From Sphingomonas jinjuensis (GTDB taxonomy: Bacteria > Pseudomonadota > Alphaproteobacteria > Sphingomonadales > Sphingomonadaceae), in NCBI RefSeq assembly GCF_014197105.1, contig NZ_JACIEV010000001.1, positions 62,001 through 126,000 on the forward strand: a DNA stretch of 64,000 nucleotides, written 5' to 3'. The notes under the pieces were generated by a model. It made no database searches, was not told the origin of the DNA, and saw nothing but the letters and a program-made list of their open reading frames with translations. The position numbers and the translations under genes were made by a program. Below, piece after piece: positions 1-8,895 of the stretch (positions are counted from its first letter, which is position 1; the number at the start of each line of letters is the position of its first letter).

Positions 1-404
1 CCGGGCAGGAAGCTGTCGCCGCTCTCGCTGTCGTCGATCCAGACGTCGCCGACCCGGCCGCCCGGGGAGACGGGCGTCCCCTGATAGGCATAACCATAGC
101 TGCCGCCGGTATCGGTGAAGGCGATGCGGACCTCGCCGATCGTCGTTCCGCTTTCCGTCACCTCGCGAAAATCGGGCGCGATCAGCCCGTCCCAGACGGC
201 GATGGCGCTGCGAAAGCCGGTGACGAGCGCGGCGTTGGGCGCGGCATAGGCGGCCTTGAACGGTTCGCTTCCCGATCCATAACCGGGCCATTGCGCGCCG
301 GCACCGGGGACCGAAAAGGTGAACTGGTTTGATCCAAGATAGAAACCCGACTGCTGCAGCCAGCTTCGTGCCTGCGCCGCCGTCACGTCGATCGGTCCTG
401 CCAT
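1..404 (-). CDS. Serralysin-like (M10-type) metalloprotease, N-terminal part
   Basis: The reading frame is open from an ATG at 404 down to the window edge, so only the first 134 codons are visible. The protein begins with PIDVTAAQARSW and continues with stretches such as AVWDGLIAPDF and GEVRIAFTD, which resemble the N-terminal region of haemolysin-type serralysin proteases (matrixin fold, calcium-dependent, type I secreted). The zinc-binding HExxHxxGxxH motif and any RTX repeats would lie outside the window, so the catalytic assignment cannot be verified. There is no Sec signal peptide, which fits type I secretion. It is divergent from the sugar-binding lipoprotein gene at 590. Confidence 0.55.
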   Translation of the reverse strand, partial: MAGPIDVTAAQARSWLQQSGFYLGSNQFTFSVPGAGAQWPGYGSGSEPFKAAYAAPNAALVTGFRSAIAVWDGLIAPDFREVTESGTTIGEVRIAFTDTGGSYGYAYQGTPVSPGGRVGDVWIDDSESGDSFLP

Positions 405-510
405 GATGCCCCCGGAAGATACGCCGTACTCTGCGGCGTTATACCACCAAGAACATTAACGGCGAACGACGGACGGCCAGCCGCGATCGCGGATTTGGGG
501 CGTTCCGCCG

Positions 511-546
511 TTGGTACGCCACCGGTCCCATTGAGTATAATCAATG
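511..546 (+). promoter_or_regulatory. Candidate promoter with palindrome around the -10 box
   Basis: A TATAAT hexamer lies at 536-541, and a TTGGTA hexamer at 511-516 is a possible -35 with a rather long 19-bp spacer. The -10 is embedded in an inverted repeat, CATTGA at 529-534 and TCAATG at 541-546. That is a plausible operator for a repressor of the downstream sugar ABC importer. The element sits about 45 bp before the ATG at 590. Confidence 0.4.
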
Positions 547-589
547 ACGTAGCGATGGCGCCGCGCCGGGCGGCCTGCCACAGTGCCGT

Positions 590-1858
590 ATGGAGAGCGC
601 AACGGCCCGCTGGACCGCCACGCGGCGCGCGCTGATCGCCGGGCTGCCGGCGCTCGCGGCGACCGCGGGCTGTTCGCCCCGGCGCGATCCCGACGCGCTG
701 ACGTTCTGGGCGATCAGCTATGAAGGCGATTATGCCCCGCACCTGATGCCCGCCTTCACCACGGCGACCGGCATCGCGGTCGAGGTGCAGACGCTGCCCG
801 CCAGCGCCGCGCACGAAAAGCTGCTGACCGCGCAGGCGGGCGGCGCGCTGCCTGACGTCATGATGCTGTACAACGGCTGGGTCGGCACTTTCGCGATGAT
901 CGGGGCGCTGCGCCAGGTGCCCGACGCGTCGCTGGTCGCGGACCAGTTTCCCGGCGTGCTGCAGACCGCGCAGTATTTCGGCCGCGACTATGCCGTGCCC
1001 TGGTCGGTCGCGCCGCAAGCGCAATTCTATCGCACCGACCTCGTCGAGCGGGCGGGCTATGCCAGTCCGCCGACCGACTGGGCCGAGTGGCGGCGGATGG
1101 CGGCGGCGATCAAGCGGCGGGCGCCGAACGATTACGTCATCCTCGCCTATCTCAACTGGTGGGACCTACTGGTGACGCTCGCCGGGCTGACGCAGGCGCG
1201 GCCGCTGAAGGATCGCGACACGCGGGGCAATTTCGCCTCGCCCGAATTTCGCGAGGCGCTCGGCTTCTACAAGTCGCTGTTCGACGACGGCTATGCGCCG
1301 GTCGCGCTGTCGACCGACATCCAGGATCCCGTCGCCGCCTTCGCGCAAGGCTATTTCGCGATCTATCCGTCGAGCCCGCCGATCATGCTCGACTTCCGCC
1401 GCCGCACCGCCGAGCTGCCGCCGGAGCGATGGGGCGTCACGCGGATGCCGGGACCCAATGGCCCCGGCCGCGTCTCGTCGGTATCGGCGAGCGTCGCGGT
1501 GACGACGTCGTCGCGCCGCCCCGACGATGCCTGGGCGCTCGTCCGCCACCTGACCAGCGCCGCGAGCGAGCTTCGCTTTCAGGAGCTGATCGAGACGATG
1601 CCGGCACGCGCCAGCGCCTGGTCGGCGCCGCAGATGCGCCAACCCCGCCTCGCCCCCTTCGCCGAGCAGGTGCGCGAGCCGGCGCTGTGGCCTGCCATCG
1701 CCGAATGGGAGCAGATCCAGACCGAGGTGCAGCTGATCGCCGAGCGGGTCGTGCGCGGCCTGATGACGCTCGACCAGGGCGTGGCGACGATGGATCGCGA
1801 GGTCGACCGCATCCTCGCCAAGCGGCGCCAGCTGGTCGAGGCGGGACGGATCGCATGA
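590..1858 (+). CDS. Sugar ABC transporter substrate-binding lipoprotein (family 1)
   Basis: This 422-residue protein is an extracellular solute-binding protein of family 1 (MalE/UgpB type), which captures a sugar or oligosaccharide and delivers it to the permeases encoded next. The N-terminus has a twin-arginine-like TRRALIAG stretch followed by a lipobox ending ATAGC, so it is probably membrane anchored. The mature part shows the usual ALTFWAISYEGDY start and PDVMMLYNGW segment. The stop codon overlaps the start of the first permease (ATGA), so translation is likely coupled. The substrate cannot be read from the sequence. Confidence 0.88.
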   Translation: MESATARWTATRRALIAGLPALAATAGCSPRRDPDALTFWAISYEGDYAPHLMPAFTTATGIAVEVQTLPASAAHEKLLTAQAGGALPDVMMLYNGWVGTFAMIGALRQVPDASLVADQFPGVLQTAQYFGRDYAVPWSVAPQAQFYRTDLVERAGYASPPTDWAEWRRMAAAIKRRAPNDYVILAYLNWWDLLVTLAGLTQARPLKDRDTRGNFASPEFREALGFYKSLFDDGYAPVALSTDIQDPVAAFAQGYFAIYPSSPPIMLDFRRRTAELPPERWGVTRMPGPNGPGRVSSVSASVAVTTSSRRPDDAWALVRHLTSAASELRFQELIETMPARASAWSAPQMRQPRLAPFAEQVREPALWPAIAEWEQIQTEVQLIAERVVRGLMTLDQGVATMDREVDRILAKRRQLVEAGRIA

Positions 1859-2736
1859 CGCGACAGGAGCGCACCGCCTGGGCCTTCGTGCTGCCCGTGC
1901 TCGCGATCATCGGCCTGGTCTTCGTGCTGCCGACCACCCTCGCCTTCGGCTTGAGCGTCACCGACTACAGCATCTATGCGCTCGCCGACTGGAGCAACCT
2001 GCGCTTCGTCGGCGTCGGCAATTTCACCGCGCTGCTGACGACGCCGCTGTTCTGGCGCGCACTGAGCAATACCGCGCTGTTCGCGCTGCTCGGCGTGCCG
2101 ATGGCGATCGCCGCCTCGCTGTTCGCGGCGCTGCTGCTCGACGCCGAGGCGGTACGGTGGAAGCCGCTATGGCGGGTGCTGCTGTTCGCCCCCTATGTCA
2201 CCAGCGTCGTCGCCACCGCGGTGGTGTGGCGGTTCCTGCTCAACGAGCGCTATGGCCTCATCAACTACGCCCTGGGCTGGGTCGGCATCGCGCCGATCGA
2301 CTGGCTGGGCAGCCCGACCAGTTCGATCCCGGCGATCCTGCTGTTCGTGACGTGGAAGGTGTTCGGCTACAACATGGTCGTGTTCACCGCGGCGCTGTCG
2401 GCGGTGCCGACCGAGCTGATGGAGGCGGCGCGGCTTGACGGCGCGGGGCGCTGGACGCGGTTTCGCCACGTCACCCTGCCCTCCATCGGCCCGACGCTGC
2501 TGCTCGCCGCGGTGATGAGCGTCGCGGGGTTCCTGCAGATCTTCGCCGAACCCTATGTCATGACGCTCGGCGGCCCGGCCCAGTCGACGACGACGGTGCT
2601 CTATTTCATGTACGACCAGGGGTTCAAATGGTGGAACCTGGGGCTCGCCTCGGCAGTCGCCTTCGTGCTGTTCCTGCTGATCCTGGCGCTGACGATCGTG
2701 CAGACGCGGATCGGGCGGCGCTACGAATGGCTGTGA
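1855..2736 (+). CDS. Sugar ABC transporter permease, MalF type
   Basis: This 293-residue inner-membrane protein starts at the ATG overlapping the stop of the binding-protein gene; the open frame extends much further upstream but only as a shadow of that gene. It begins MTRQERTAWAFVLPVLAIIG and has about six membrane segments. The cytoplasmic EAA loop reads MEAARLDGAG, the site that contacts the ATPase in MalF/UgpA-type importers. It pairs with the permease encoded immediately downstream, whose start overlaps its 3' end by 10 bp. Confidence 0.9.
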   Translation: MTRQERTAWAFVLPVLAIIGLVFVLPTTLAFGLSVTDYSIYALADWSNLRFVGVGNFTALLTTPLFWRALSNTALFALLGVPMAIAASLFAALLLDAEAVRWKPLWRVLLFAPYVTSVVATAVVWRFLLNERYGLINYALGWVGIAPIDWLGSPTSSIPAILLFVTWKVFGYNMVVFTAALSAVPTELMEAARLDGAGRWTRFRHVTLPSIGPTLLLAAVMSVAGFLQIFAEPYVMTLGGPAQSTTTVLYFMYDQGFKWWNLGLASAVAFVLFLLILALTIVQTRIGRRYEWL

Positions 2737-3593
2737 GCGGCCTCCTCGCCCGCCGCGCCCGCGTGGTCGCGCTCAACCTGGCGGTCGCGCTGCTGGCGCT
2801 GGCGGTCATCATCCCGCTCGTCTGGATGGTGACGGTGTCGTTCATGCCGCGCTATGCGTCGAGCGCCTTCCCGCCGCCGTTCTGGCCGACGCGCTGGACG
2901 TGGGAGAACTATCACGAGCTGCTCGCCCGGCGGCTAATCGACGGCGCGTGGTTCGACTATCGCATCGTGCCGGCGATCGGGAACAGCCTGTTCGTCGCGG
3001 GGGTGTCGACGCTGCTCGGGCTGATGCTGACGGTGCCCGCCGGCTATGCCTTCGCCAAGCTGAAGTTCCGCGGTCGCGAACGACTGCTCCAGCTGCTGAT
3101 CGCCACGCTGGTGGTGCCGGGGCAGGTGGCGATGCTGCCGCTGTTCCTGATCTTCAAGGAGCTGGGGCTGGTCAACAGCTATGCCGGCGTCATCCTGCCG
3201 AGCCTCGCCGGCATCTTCGCGATCCTGTTCGTCCGCCAGGCGACGCTGGCGATCCCCGACGAGATGCTCGATGCGGCGCGGCTCGACGGCGCGGGCGAGA
3301 TGCGGATCTTCGTGTCGCTGGTCCTGCCGCTGCTCGCCCCTGTCACGGTGACGCTGGCGCTGTTCATGTTCCTGGGCTCGTGGAACGACTTCCTCTGGCC
3401 GTTGATCGTGCTGGCTGACCAGCAACGCTACACGCTGCCCGTTGCGGTCGCGGCGATCGCGCGCGAACACGCTGCCGATGGCGAGCTGATGATGGCGGCG
3501 TCGGTGGTGACGACGATGCCGGTGCTGCTGCTGTTCCTGATGCTCCAGCGCTATTACCTGCGCGGGCTTTTGGGGGGGAGCCTGAAGGGGTAG
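2727..3593 (+). CDS. Sugar ABC transporter permease, MalG type
   Basis: This 288-residue permease is the second half of the importer channel. The ATG at 2727 gives the expected N-terminus (MAVSGLLARRARV, then a hydrophobic helix); the frame upstream of it is a shadow of the MalF-type gene. The EAA loop reads LDAARLDGAG and is followed by a LVLPLLAPV segment typical of MalG-type permeases. It is the last gene of the three-gene operon. The matching ATPase is encoded convergently just downstream, with a short REP-like half-palindrome in the gap. Confidence 0.9.
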   Translation: MAVSGLLARRARVVALNLAVALLALAVIIPLVWMVTVSFMPRYASSAFPPPFWPTRWTWENYHELLARRLIDGAWFDYRIVPAIGNSLFVAGVSTLLGLMLTVPAGYAFAKLKFRGRERLLQLLIATLVVPGQVAMLPLFLIFKELGLVNSYAGVILPSLAGIFAILFVRQATLAIPDEMLDAARLDGAGEMRIFVSLVLPLLAPVTVTLALFMFLGSWNDFLWPLIVLADQQRYTLPVAVAAIAREHAADGELMMAASVVTTMPVLLLFLMLQRYYLRGLLGGSLKG

Positions 3594-3601
3594 GCCTATT
3601 C

Positions 3602-3631
3602 AAATCCTCCCCGAGCTCGCTGGGGAAGGAA
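3602..3631. repeat. REP-like half palindrome
   Basis: The sequence AATCCTCCCCGAGCTCGCTG followed by GGGAAGG is an imperfect palindrome of the same family as the one inside truB at 5289-5432. It lies between the convergent permease and ATPase genes and may act as a bidirectional terminator. Confidence 0.55.
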
Positions 3632-3640
3632 TAGAATAGG

Positions 3641-4732
3641 TCACGCCGCCATCGGCCAGGCCTTACCCGTCGCATCGAACAGCCGCGCGTTGCCCGGCGC
3701 GACGCCGACGCGCAGACGCTCGCCCAGCGAGACGTGGCGATCGCCGGGCAGCTGCGCGACGATCGGCTGGGCATGGCCGGGGCCACCGAGATGCGCGAAC
3801 GACAGCGGGCCCAGTCGTTCGAACAGCTCGACCGGCCCCTGGAATGCGCCGCCGGGATCGGGCAGCAGATGCTCGGGCCGCACGCCCAGCGTCACCATCT
3901 CGCCGACATGCCCCCCGCCCGGCTGCGCCGCGACCGTGACCACCGACCCGTCGGCCAGCCGCACCATGACGCCATCGTCTCCCGTGCCCCAGATCGTCGC
4001 GGGGATCAGGTTCATCGCCGGCGACCCGATCGCCGCCGCCACCGCGAGACTGGCGGGATGCGCATAGAGGTCGAGCGGCGCGCCGACCTGCTCGACGCGG
4101 CCGTTGGCCATCACCACGATGCGATTGGCGAGCGTCATCGCCTCCAGCTGGTCGTGGGTGACATAGACCATCGTGCGCCCCAGCTGCTGATGCAGCCGCG
4201 CGAATTCGTGGCGCATCCGTACACGCAGTTCGCTGTCGAGGTTAGACAGCGGTTCGTCGAGCAGCAGCACGTCGGGCTGGCGGACGATCGCGCGGCCGAT
4301 CGACACGCGCTGCCGCTGTCCGCCCGACAGCGCCCGCGGGCGTCGGTCGAGCAGCTCCTCCAGCTCCAGCGACGCCGCGACCTTCGCCACCCGCTCGGCG
4401 ATCTCGGCCTTGGGGCGGCGCGCGACCTTCAGTGGGAAGGCAATGTTCTCGGCGACGGTCAGGTGCGGGTAGAGCGCATAAGACTGGAACACCATTGCGA
4501 CGCCGCGTTCCGCCGGCGGCAGATGAGTGATGTCGCGGCCGTTGATCGCGATGGTGCCGGCGCTCGGCTCCTCCAGCCCGGCGATCAGCCGTAGCAGCGT
4601 CGATTTGCCGCAGCCGGACGGGCCGACGATGACGATGAATTCGCCTTGCTCGATCGACAGGTCGGTGTGGTGAAGCGCCTCGAAGCCGTCCGTATAGCGC
4701 TTGGTCAAGCCCTTGATCTCGATCCGTGCCAC
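3641..4732 (-). CDS. Sugar ABC transporter ATPase (UgpC/MsmK/MalK type)
   Basis: This 363-residue protein powers a family-1 sugar importer. Walker A GPSGCGKST lies at residues 37-45, the Q-loop glutamine at about 83, the LSGGQ signature at 135-139 and Walker B VLLLDE at 155-160. The C-terminal third is the OB-fold/TOBE regulatory domain of MalK-like subunits. It is transcribed towards the binding-protein/permease operon and is almost certainly its partner, since no other ATPase of this type is in the window. It is divergent from truB, and their promoters share about 95 bp. Confidence 0.9.
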   Translation of the reverse strand: MARIEIKGLTKRYTDGFEALHHTDLSIEQGEFIVIVGPSGCGKSTLLRLIAGLEEPSAGTIAINGRDITHLPPAERGVAMVFQSYALYPHLTVAENIAFPLKVARRPKAEIAERVAKVAASLELEELLDRRPRALSGGQRQRVSIGRAIVRQPDVLLLDEPLSNLDSELRVRMRHEFARLHQQLGRTMVYVTHDQLEAMTLANRIVVMANGRVEQVGAPLDLYAHPASLAVAAAIGSPAMNLIPATIWGTGDDGVMVRLADGSVVTVAAQPGGGHVGEMVTLGVRPEHLLPDPGGAFQGPVELFERLGPLSFAHLGGPGHAQPIVAQLPGDRHVSLGERLRVGVAPGNARLFDATGKAWPMAA

Positions 4733-4827
4733 GCGTGTTTCCCGTCGATCCCACGGCGACTGTCGGCGCTCGACTGCCTGGTGACAAGCCGTTGATTTCG
4801 CCGTGGGGGCCGCTAGGCGGCGGCGCG

Positions 4828-5835
4828 ATGCATGGTTGGATCATCCTCGACAAGCCGCTCGGCCTCGGCTCGACCCAGGCGGTGAGCTTGGTGAAGCGCG
4901 CGCTTCGCGACGGCGGCTATGGCAAGTTCAAGATCGGCCATGGCGGCACGCTCGACCCGCTTGCCTCCGGCGTCCTGCCGATCGCGATCGGCGAGGCGAC
5001 GAAGCTGGCCGGGCGGCTGCTCGACAGCGACAAGGCCTATGAATTCACGATCCGCTTCGGCGAACAGACCGATACGCTGGATGCCGAAGGGGCGGTGATT
5101 GCGACGAGCGTCGTGCGGTCGACCCTGGCGGACGTCATGGCGGTCTTGCCGCGCTTCACCGGCGGGATCGAGCAGGTGCCGCCGGCCTATTCGGCGCTGA
5201 AGGTCGACGGGCAGCGCGCCTACGACCTCGCCCGCGCCGGGGAAGAGGTGGTGCTGGCGACCAGGGCGGTGACGATTCATTCTCTCGAAATCCTCCCCGA
5301 GCTTGTCTCGGGGAGGGGGACCGCGCCCGAAGGGCGTGGTGGAGGGGCCGGCGAAGCCGGTGCTGACGCACCGCCCCTCCCTCACTCGCTTCGCGAGCGG
5401 TCCCCCTCCCCCAGCGCGCTGGGGGAGGAATTGGAAGAAATCATCCTCCTCGCCCACGTCTCGAAGGGCACCTATGTCCGCAGCCTGGCCCGCGACGTCG
5501 CGCTGGCGCTGGGCACGGTCGGCTATGTCACCCATCTGCGCCGCACCAAGGCGGGGCCGTTTACGATCGATCAGGCGATATCGCTGGACAAATTAGCCGA
5601 AAGCGGTAAGGCGCGCACCCTTGAACACCTACTCCTGCCGTTGAGGGCGGGGCTGGACGACATCCCGGCTCTCTCCCTCACTCCCGACCAGGCAGGGGCG
5701 CTCCGTCAGGGGCGTGTGCTGGCCGGGATCGCCGCCGACGACGGTCTCCACTTCGCGCTTGCCGGCGATACGCCGGTCGCCTTGGTCGAGGTTGCCGACC
5801 GACAGGTCAGTGTCGTTCGCGGTTTCAACATGTGA
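4828..5835 (+). CDS. truB: tRNA pseudouridine-55 synthase with in-frame REP insertion
   Basis: TruB converts U55 of tRNA to pseudouridine in the T-arm. The catalytic aspartate is D43 in GGTLDPLASG, and the protein starts in canonical fashion with MHGWIILDKPLGLGST at the ATG at 4828. The family motif SKGTYVRSLARDVALALG is present. Between HSLEIL and AHVSKGTYV about 48 extra residues, rich in Gly, Pro, Arg and Ser, are encoded by a complete REP-like element (5289-5432) that keeps the frame. This brings the protein to 335 residues. rpsO and pnp follow in the usual order, consistent with a translation/RNA-decay operon. Confidence 0.93.
   Translation: MHGWIILDKPLGLGSTQAVSLVKRALRDGGYGKFKIGHGGTLDPLASGVLPIAIGEATKLAGRLLDSDKAYEFTIRFGEQTDTLDAEGAVIATSVVRSTLADVMAVLPRFTGGIEQVPPAYSALKVDGQRAYDLARAGEEVVLATRAVTIHSLEILPELVSGRGTAPEGRGGGAGEAGADAPPLPHSLRERSPSPSALGEELEEIILLAHVSKGTYVRSLARDVALALGTVGYVTHLRRTKAGPFTIDQAISLDKLAESGKARTLEHLLLPLRAGLDDIPALSLTPDQAGALRQGRVLAGIAADDGLHFALAGDTPVALVEVADRQVSVVRGFNM
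5289..5432. repeat. REP-like element inserted in frame in truB
   Basis: This 144-bp stretch opens with a palindrome around TCCTCCCCGAGCTTGTCTCG and closes with the inverted counterpart TCCCCCTCCCCCAGCGCGCT plus GGGGGAGGA. The flanking arms pair with each other. It is a multiple of three and has no stop in the truB frame, so it encodes about 48 residues. Related palindromes lie in intergenic gaps elsewhere in the window. Confidence 0.85.
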
Positions 5836-5859
5836 CGCGATGTCGAGGACGAAAACGAA

Positions 5860-6129
5860 ATGACGATCACTGCAGAGCGCAAGGACGCGCTCATCAAGGA
5901 ACACGCCCGCGCCGAGGGTGACACGGGTTCGCCCGAGGTCCAGATCGCGGTGCTGACCGAGCGGATCAAGAATCTGACCGAGCACTTCAAGACCCACGCG
6001 AAGGACAACCATTCGCGTCGCGGCCTGCTGATGCTGGTCAACAAGCGGCGTAGCCTGCTGGATTACCTCCGTCACAAGGACGGCCAGCGCTACCTCGATC
6101 TCATCGCGAAGCTCGGCCTTCGCAAGTAA
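5860..6129 (+). CDS. rpsO: 30S ribosomal protein S15
   Basis: At 89 residues this is the standard length for S15, which binds 16S rRNA near the central-domain three-way junction and starts assembly of the platform. The motif [17 protein letters not shown] and the C-terminal [23 protein letters not shown] segment are unmistakable. A GAGGA ribosome-binding site precedes the ATG. It sits between truB and pnp, the arrangement conserved across many proteobacteria. Confidence 0.98.
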   Translation: MTITAERKDALIKEHARAEGDTGSPEVQIAVLTERIKNLTEHFKTHAKDNHSRRGLLMLVNKRRSLLDYLRHKDGQRYLDLIAKLGLRK

Positions 6130-6133
6130 TCGG

Positions 6134-6160
6134 AAGGGCGGCCCGACGGGTCGCCCTTTT
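6134..6160 (+). terminator. Terminator after rpsO
   Basis: The arms AAGGGCG (6134-6140) and CGCCCTT (6152-6158) flank an inner CCCGACGGG mini-hairpin and end in TTTT. This looks like a rho-independent terminator or attenuator that separates rpsO from pnp, or tunes readthrough into it. Confidence 0.65.
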
Positions 6161-6253
6161 CGCATCGGCCGCGCGCACAATCCGGTGCCGCGGCAGACGG
6201 GGCGACAACTCGTCCCATACCGCCACGGGCCGGTTTAGCCCGTAAGCAGGGTT

Positions 6254-6278
6254 CCCATGAAAATGGTATTTTCATGGG
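6254..6278 (+). promoter_or_regulatory. Perfect hairpin in the pnp leader
   Basis: An 11-bp perfect stem, CCCATGAAAAT paired with ATTTTCATGGG around a GGT loop, lies about 48 bp upstream of the pnp start. It has no T-run after it, so it is not a normal terminator. In E. coli the pnp leader carries a hairpin cleaved by RNase III as the first step of PNPase autoregulation. By position this is a candidate analogue, but no cleavage can be inferred from sequence alone. Confidence 0.55.
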
Positions 6279-6326
6279 GTCCCATTGGCCCCCGGCGCAT
6301 CCGGCGTCGGGAGTGAAGGAAATGAT

Positions 6327-8687
6327 ATGTTCGATACCAAGACCGTGACCACCCAATGGGGTGACAAGACGCTGACGCTCGAGACGGGCCGCGTCGCTCG
6401 CCAAGCCGATGGCGCGGTGCTCGCCACGCTGGGCGAGACGGTGGTGCTGTGTGCGGTGACCGCCGCCAAGTCGGTGAAGGAAGGGCAGGACTTCTTCCCC
6501 CTCACCGTCCACTACCAGGAAAAATATTCGGCCGCAGGGCGCATCCCCGGCGGCTTCTTCAAGCGCGAGCGCGGTGCGACCGAAAAGGAAACGCTGACCA
6601 GCCGCCTGATCGATCGCCCGATCCGTCCGCTCTTCCCGGAAGAGTTCCTGAACGAGATCAACGTGATCTGCCAGGTGCTCAGCTATGACGGCGAGAACGA
6701 GCCCGACATCCTGGCGATGGTCGCCGCGTCGGCCGCGCTCACCATCTCGGGCGTGCCCTTCATGGGCCCGATCGGCGCCGCGCGCGTCGGCTATGTCGAT
6801 GGCGAGTACGTCCTCAACCCGACCAACGAGCAGGTGAAGACCGGCGATCTCGACCTGGTCGTCGCCGCGACGCACGACGCCGTCATGATGGTCGAGTCGG
6901 AGGCCAAGGAGCTTTCGGAAGAGACCATGCTGGGCGCGGTGATGTTCGCGCACAAGGCGTCGCAGCAGGTGATCGACGCGATCATCGACCTCGCCGAGCA
7001 GGCCGCGAAGGAGCCGTGGGAGCTGAAGGCCGGCATCGACACCAAGGCGGTGAAGGCCAAGCTGAAGTCGATCATCGGTGCCGACCTGACCGCCGCGTAC
7101 AAGCTGCGCGACAAGCAGGCCCGCCAGACCGCGATCAACGACGCCCGCGCCAAGGCACGCGAGCAGCTGGAGTCGCTCAAGCACGAGAACCCGGCCGAGT
7201 ATCTCGCCAGCCTGAAGCTGGTGAAGAAGCTCGAGGCCGACATCGTACGCGGCGCCATCCTGAAGGACGGCATCCGCATCGACGGCCGCAACACGAAGCA
7301 GATCCGCCCGATCGAGGCGATGGTCCACTTCCTGCCGCGCGCGCATGGTTCGGCGCTGTTCACCCGCGGCGAGACGCAGTCGATCTGCACCACGACGCTG
7401 GGCACCCGCGATGCGGAGCAGATGATCGACGGCCTGAACGGGCTCAATTACGAGCACTTCATGCTGCACTACAACTTCCCGCCGTACTCGGTCGGTGAAG
7501 TGGGTCGCTTCGGTGCGCCGGGTCGCCGCGAAGTCGGCCACGGCAAGCTCGCCTGGCGCGCGCTGCACCCGGTGCTGCCGACGAAGGAAGAGTTCCCCTA
7601 CACGATCCGCGTCCTGTCGGACATCACCGAGTCGAACGGCTCGTCGTCGATGGCGACGGTGTGCGGCGGTTCGCTGTCGATGATGGACGCCGGCGTGCCG
7701 CTGAAGCGTCCGGTGTCGGGCATCGCGATGGGCCTGATCCTGGAGGGCAAGGACTTCGCGGTCCTGTCGGACATCCTGGGCGACGAGGATCACCTCGGCG
7801 ACATGGACTTCAAGGTCGCGGGCACCAGCGAGGGCATCACCAGCCTGCAGATGGACATCAAGATCGCCGGCATCACCGAGGAGATCATGAAGGTCGCGCT
7901 GAGCCAGGCCAAGGAAGGCCGCGCTCACATCCTGGGCGAGATGAACAAGGCGCTCGGCGAGACCCGCAACGAGCTGTCGGCGCACGCACCGCGCATCGAG
8001 AGCTTCACGATCGACAAGTCGAAGATCCGCGAAGTGATCGGCACCGGCGGCAAGGTGATCCGCGAGATCGTCGCCACCACCGGCGCCAAGGTCGACATCG
8101 ACGACGAGGGCGTGATCAAGGTGTCGTCGTCCGACCCGTCGCAGATCGAGGCGGCGATCGCCTGGATCAAGGGGCTGGTCGAAGAGGCCGAGGTCGGCAA
8201 GATCTACAACGGCAAGGTCGTCAACCTGGTCGATTTCGGCGCGTTTGTGAACTTCATGGGCGGCAAGGACGGCCTGGTCCACGTCTCCGAGATCCAGAAC
8301 GACCGCGTCGAGAAGGTCTCCGACGTCCTCAGCGAGGGCCAGGAGGTCAAGGTCAAGGTTCTCGAGATCGATCCGCGTGGCAAGGTTCGCCTGTCGATGC
8401 GCGTCGTCGACCAGGAGACCGGCGCCGAGCTGGAGGACACCCGTCCCAAGCGCGAGCCGCGCGAGGGTGGTGATCGTGGCCCGCGCGGCGACCGTGGCGA
8501 TCGCGGCCCGCGCCGTGACGGCGGCGACCGTGGCGATCGTGGCCCCCGCCGCGACCGTGGCGATCGTGGCGGCGAGCGCAGTGGCGGTGGCGACCGTGGT
8601 CCCCGTCGCGAGCGCAGCGAAGGCGGCAAGGACGACGGCCCCGCGCCCGACTTCGCACCCGCCTTCCTGACCGGCGATCGGGACTGA
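6327..8687 (+). CDS. pnp: Polyribonucleotide nucleotidyltransferase
   Basis: PNPase degrades RNA 3' to 5' by phosphorolysis and acts in the degradosome. The ATG at 6327, preceded by AAGGAA, gives the canonical [14 protein letters not shown] start. Two RNase PH-like domains occupy roughly residues 1-550, joined by the all-helical linker. A KH domain follows from about residue 560 ([20 protein letters not shown]) and an S1 domain at about 620-695 ([23 protein letters not shown]). The last 65 residues are a low-complexity Arg/Gly/Asp tail built from [14 protein letters not shown] repeats. At 786 residues it is longer than E. coli PNPase because of that tail. Confidence 0.98.
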   Translation: MFDTKTVTTQWGDKTLTLETGRVARQADGAVLATLGETVVLCAVTAAKSVKEGQDFFPLTVHYQEKYSAAGRIPGGFFKRERGATEKETLTSRLIDRPIRPLFPEEFLNEINVICQVLSYDGENEPDILAMVAASAALTISGVPFMGPIGAARVGYVDGEYVLNPTNEQVKTGDLDLVVAATHDAVMMVESEAKELSEETMLGAVMFAHKASQQVIDAIIDLAEQAAKEPWELKAGIDTKAVKAKLKSIIGADLTAAYKLRDKQARQTAINDARAKAREQLESLKHENPAEYLASLKLVKKLEADIVRGAILKDGIRIDGRNTKQIRPIEAMVHFLPRAHGSALFTRGETQSICTTTLGTRDAEQMIDGLNGLNYEHFMLHYNFPPYSVGEVGRFGAPGRREVGHGKLAWRALHPVLPTKEEFPYTIRVLSDITESNGSSSMATVCGGSLSMMDAGVPLKRPVSGIAMGLILEGKDFAVLSDILGDEDHLGDMDFKVAGTSEGITSLQMDIKIAGITEEIMKVALSQAKEGRAHILGEMNKALGETRNELSAHAPRIESFTIDKSKIREVIGTGGKVIREIVATTGAKVDIDDEGVIKVSSSDPSQIEAAIAWIKGLVEEAEVGKIYNGKVVNLVDFGAFVNFMGGKDGLVHVSEIQNDRVEKVSDVLSEGQEVKVKVLEIDPRGKVRLSMRVVDQETGAELEDTRPKREPREGGDRGPRGDRGDRGPRRDGGDRGDRGPRRDRGDRGGERSGGGDRGPRRERSEGGKDDGPAPDFAPAFLTGDRD
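8466..8630. repeat. Imperfect repeats encoding the RGD-rich tail of PNPase
   Basis: Near-tandem copies of GGCGACCGTGGCGATCGTGG and variants encode the [14 protein letters not shown] tail of PNPase. Copy number at such repeats can change by slippage. Confidence 0.7.
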
Positions 8688-8706
8688 TCGTTCGGCTCAA
8701 GCTGAT

Positions 8707-8742
8707 AAAAAAGGGCCCCGGAGTGATCCGGGGCCCTTTTTT
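8707..8742 (+). terminator. Strong terminator after pnp
   Basis: A run of six A, the stem GGGCCCCGGA with TCCGGGGCCC, and a run of six T form a classic rho-independent terminator. The A-run and T-run make it likely to work on both strands, closing pnp on the plus strand and the convergent LOG gene on the minus strand. Confidence 0.92.
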
Positions 8743-8775
8743 ATGGCGCGGTCGACGAGGGCGCGGGGGAAGTCT

Positions 8776-8880
8776 TCTCCCCTCCCTGGAAGGGAGGGGT
8801 AGGGGGTGGGTATTCACCGCTAGCGACATGCTCTGCGAGGCTCGTAACCCACCCCCGGCCCCTACCTTGCAGGGAGGGGA
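8776..8880. repeat. REP-like inverted pair
   Basis: Two inverted units, one around TCCCCTCCCTGGAAGGGAGG and one around CCTACCTTGCAGGGAGGGGA, flank a 35-bp spacer between the pnp terminator and the LOG gene. GGGGTGGG and CCCACCCC pair across the element. Confidence 0.75.
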
Positions 8881-8895
8881 GCGAGCGACGGTGGC

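Noticed and set aside
6090..8282. A 730-codon open frame antisense to pnp
   Set aside because: It is a GC-rich shadow: its composition is His/Arg/Asp-rich low complexity with no family resemblance, while the opposite strand is unmistakable PNPase.
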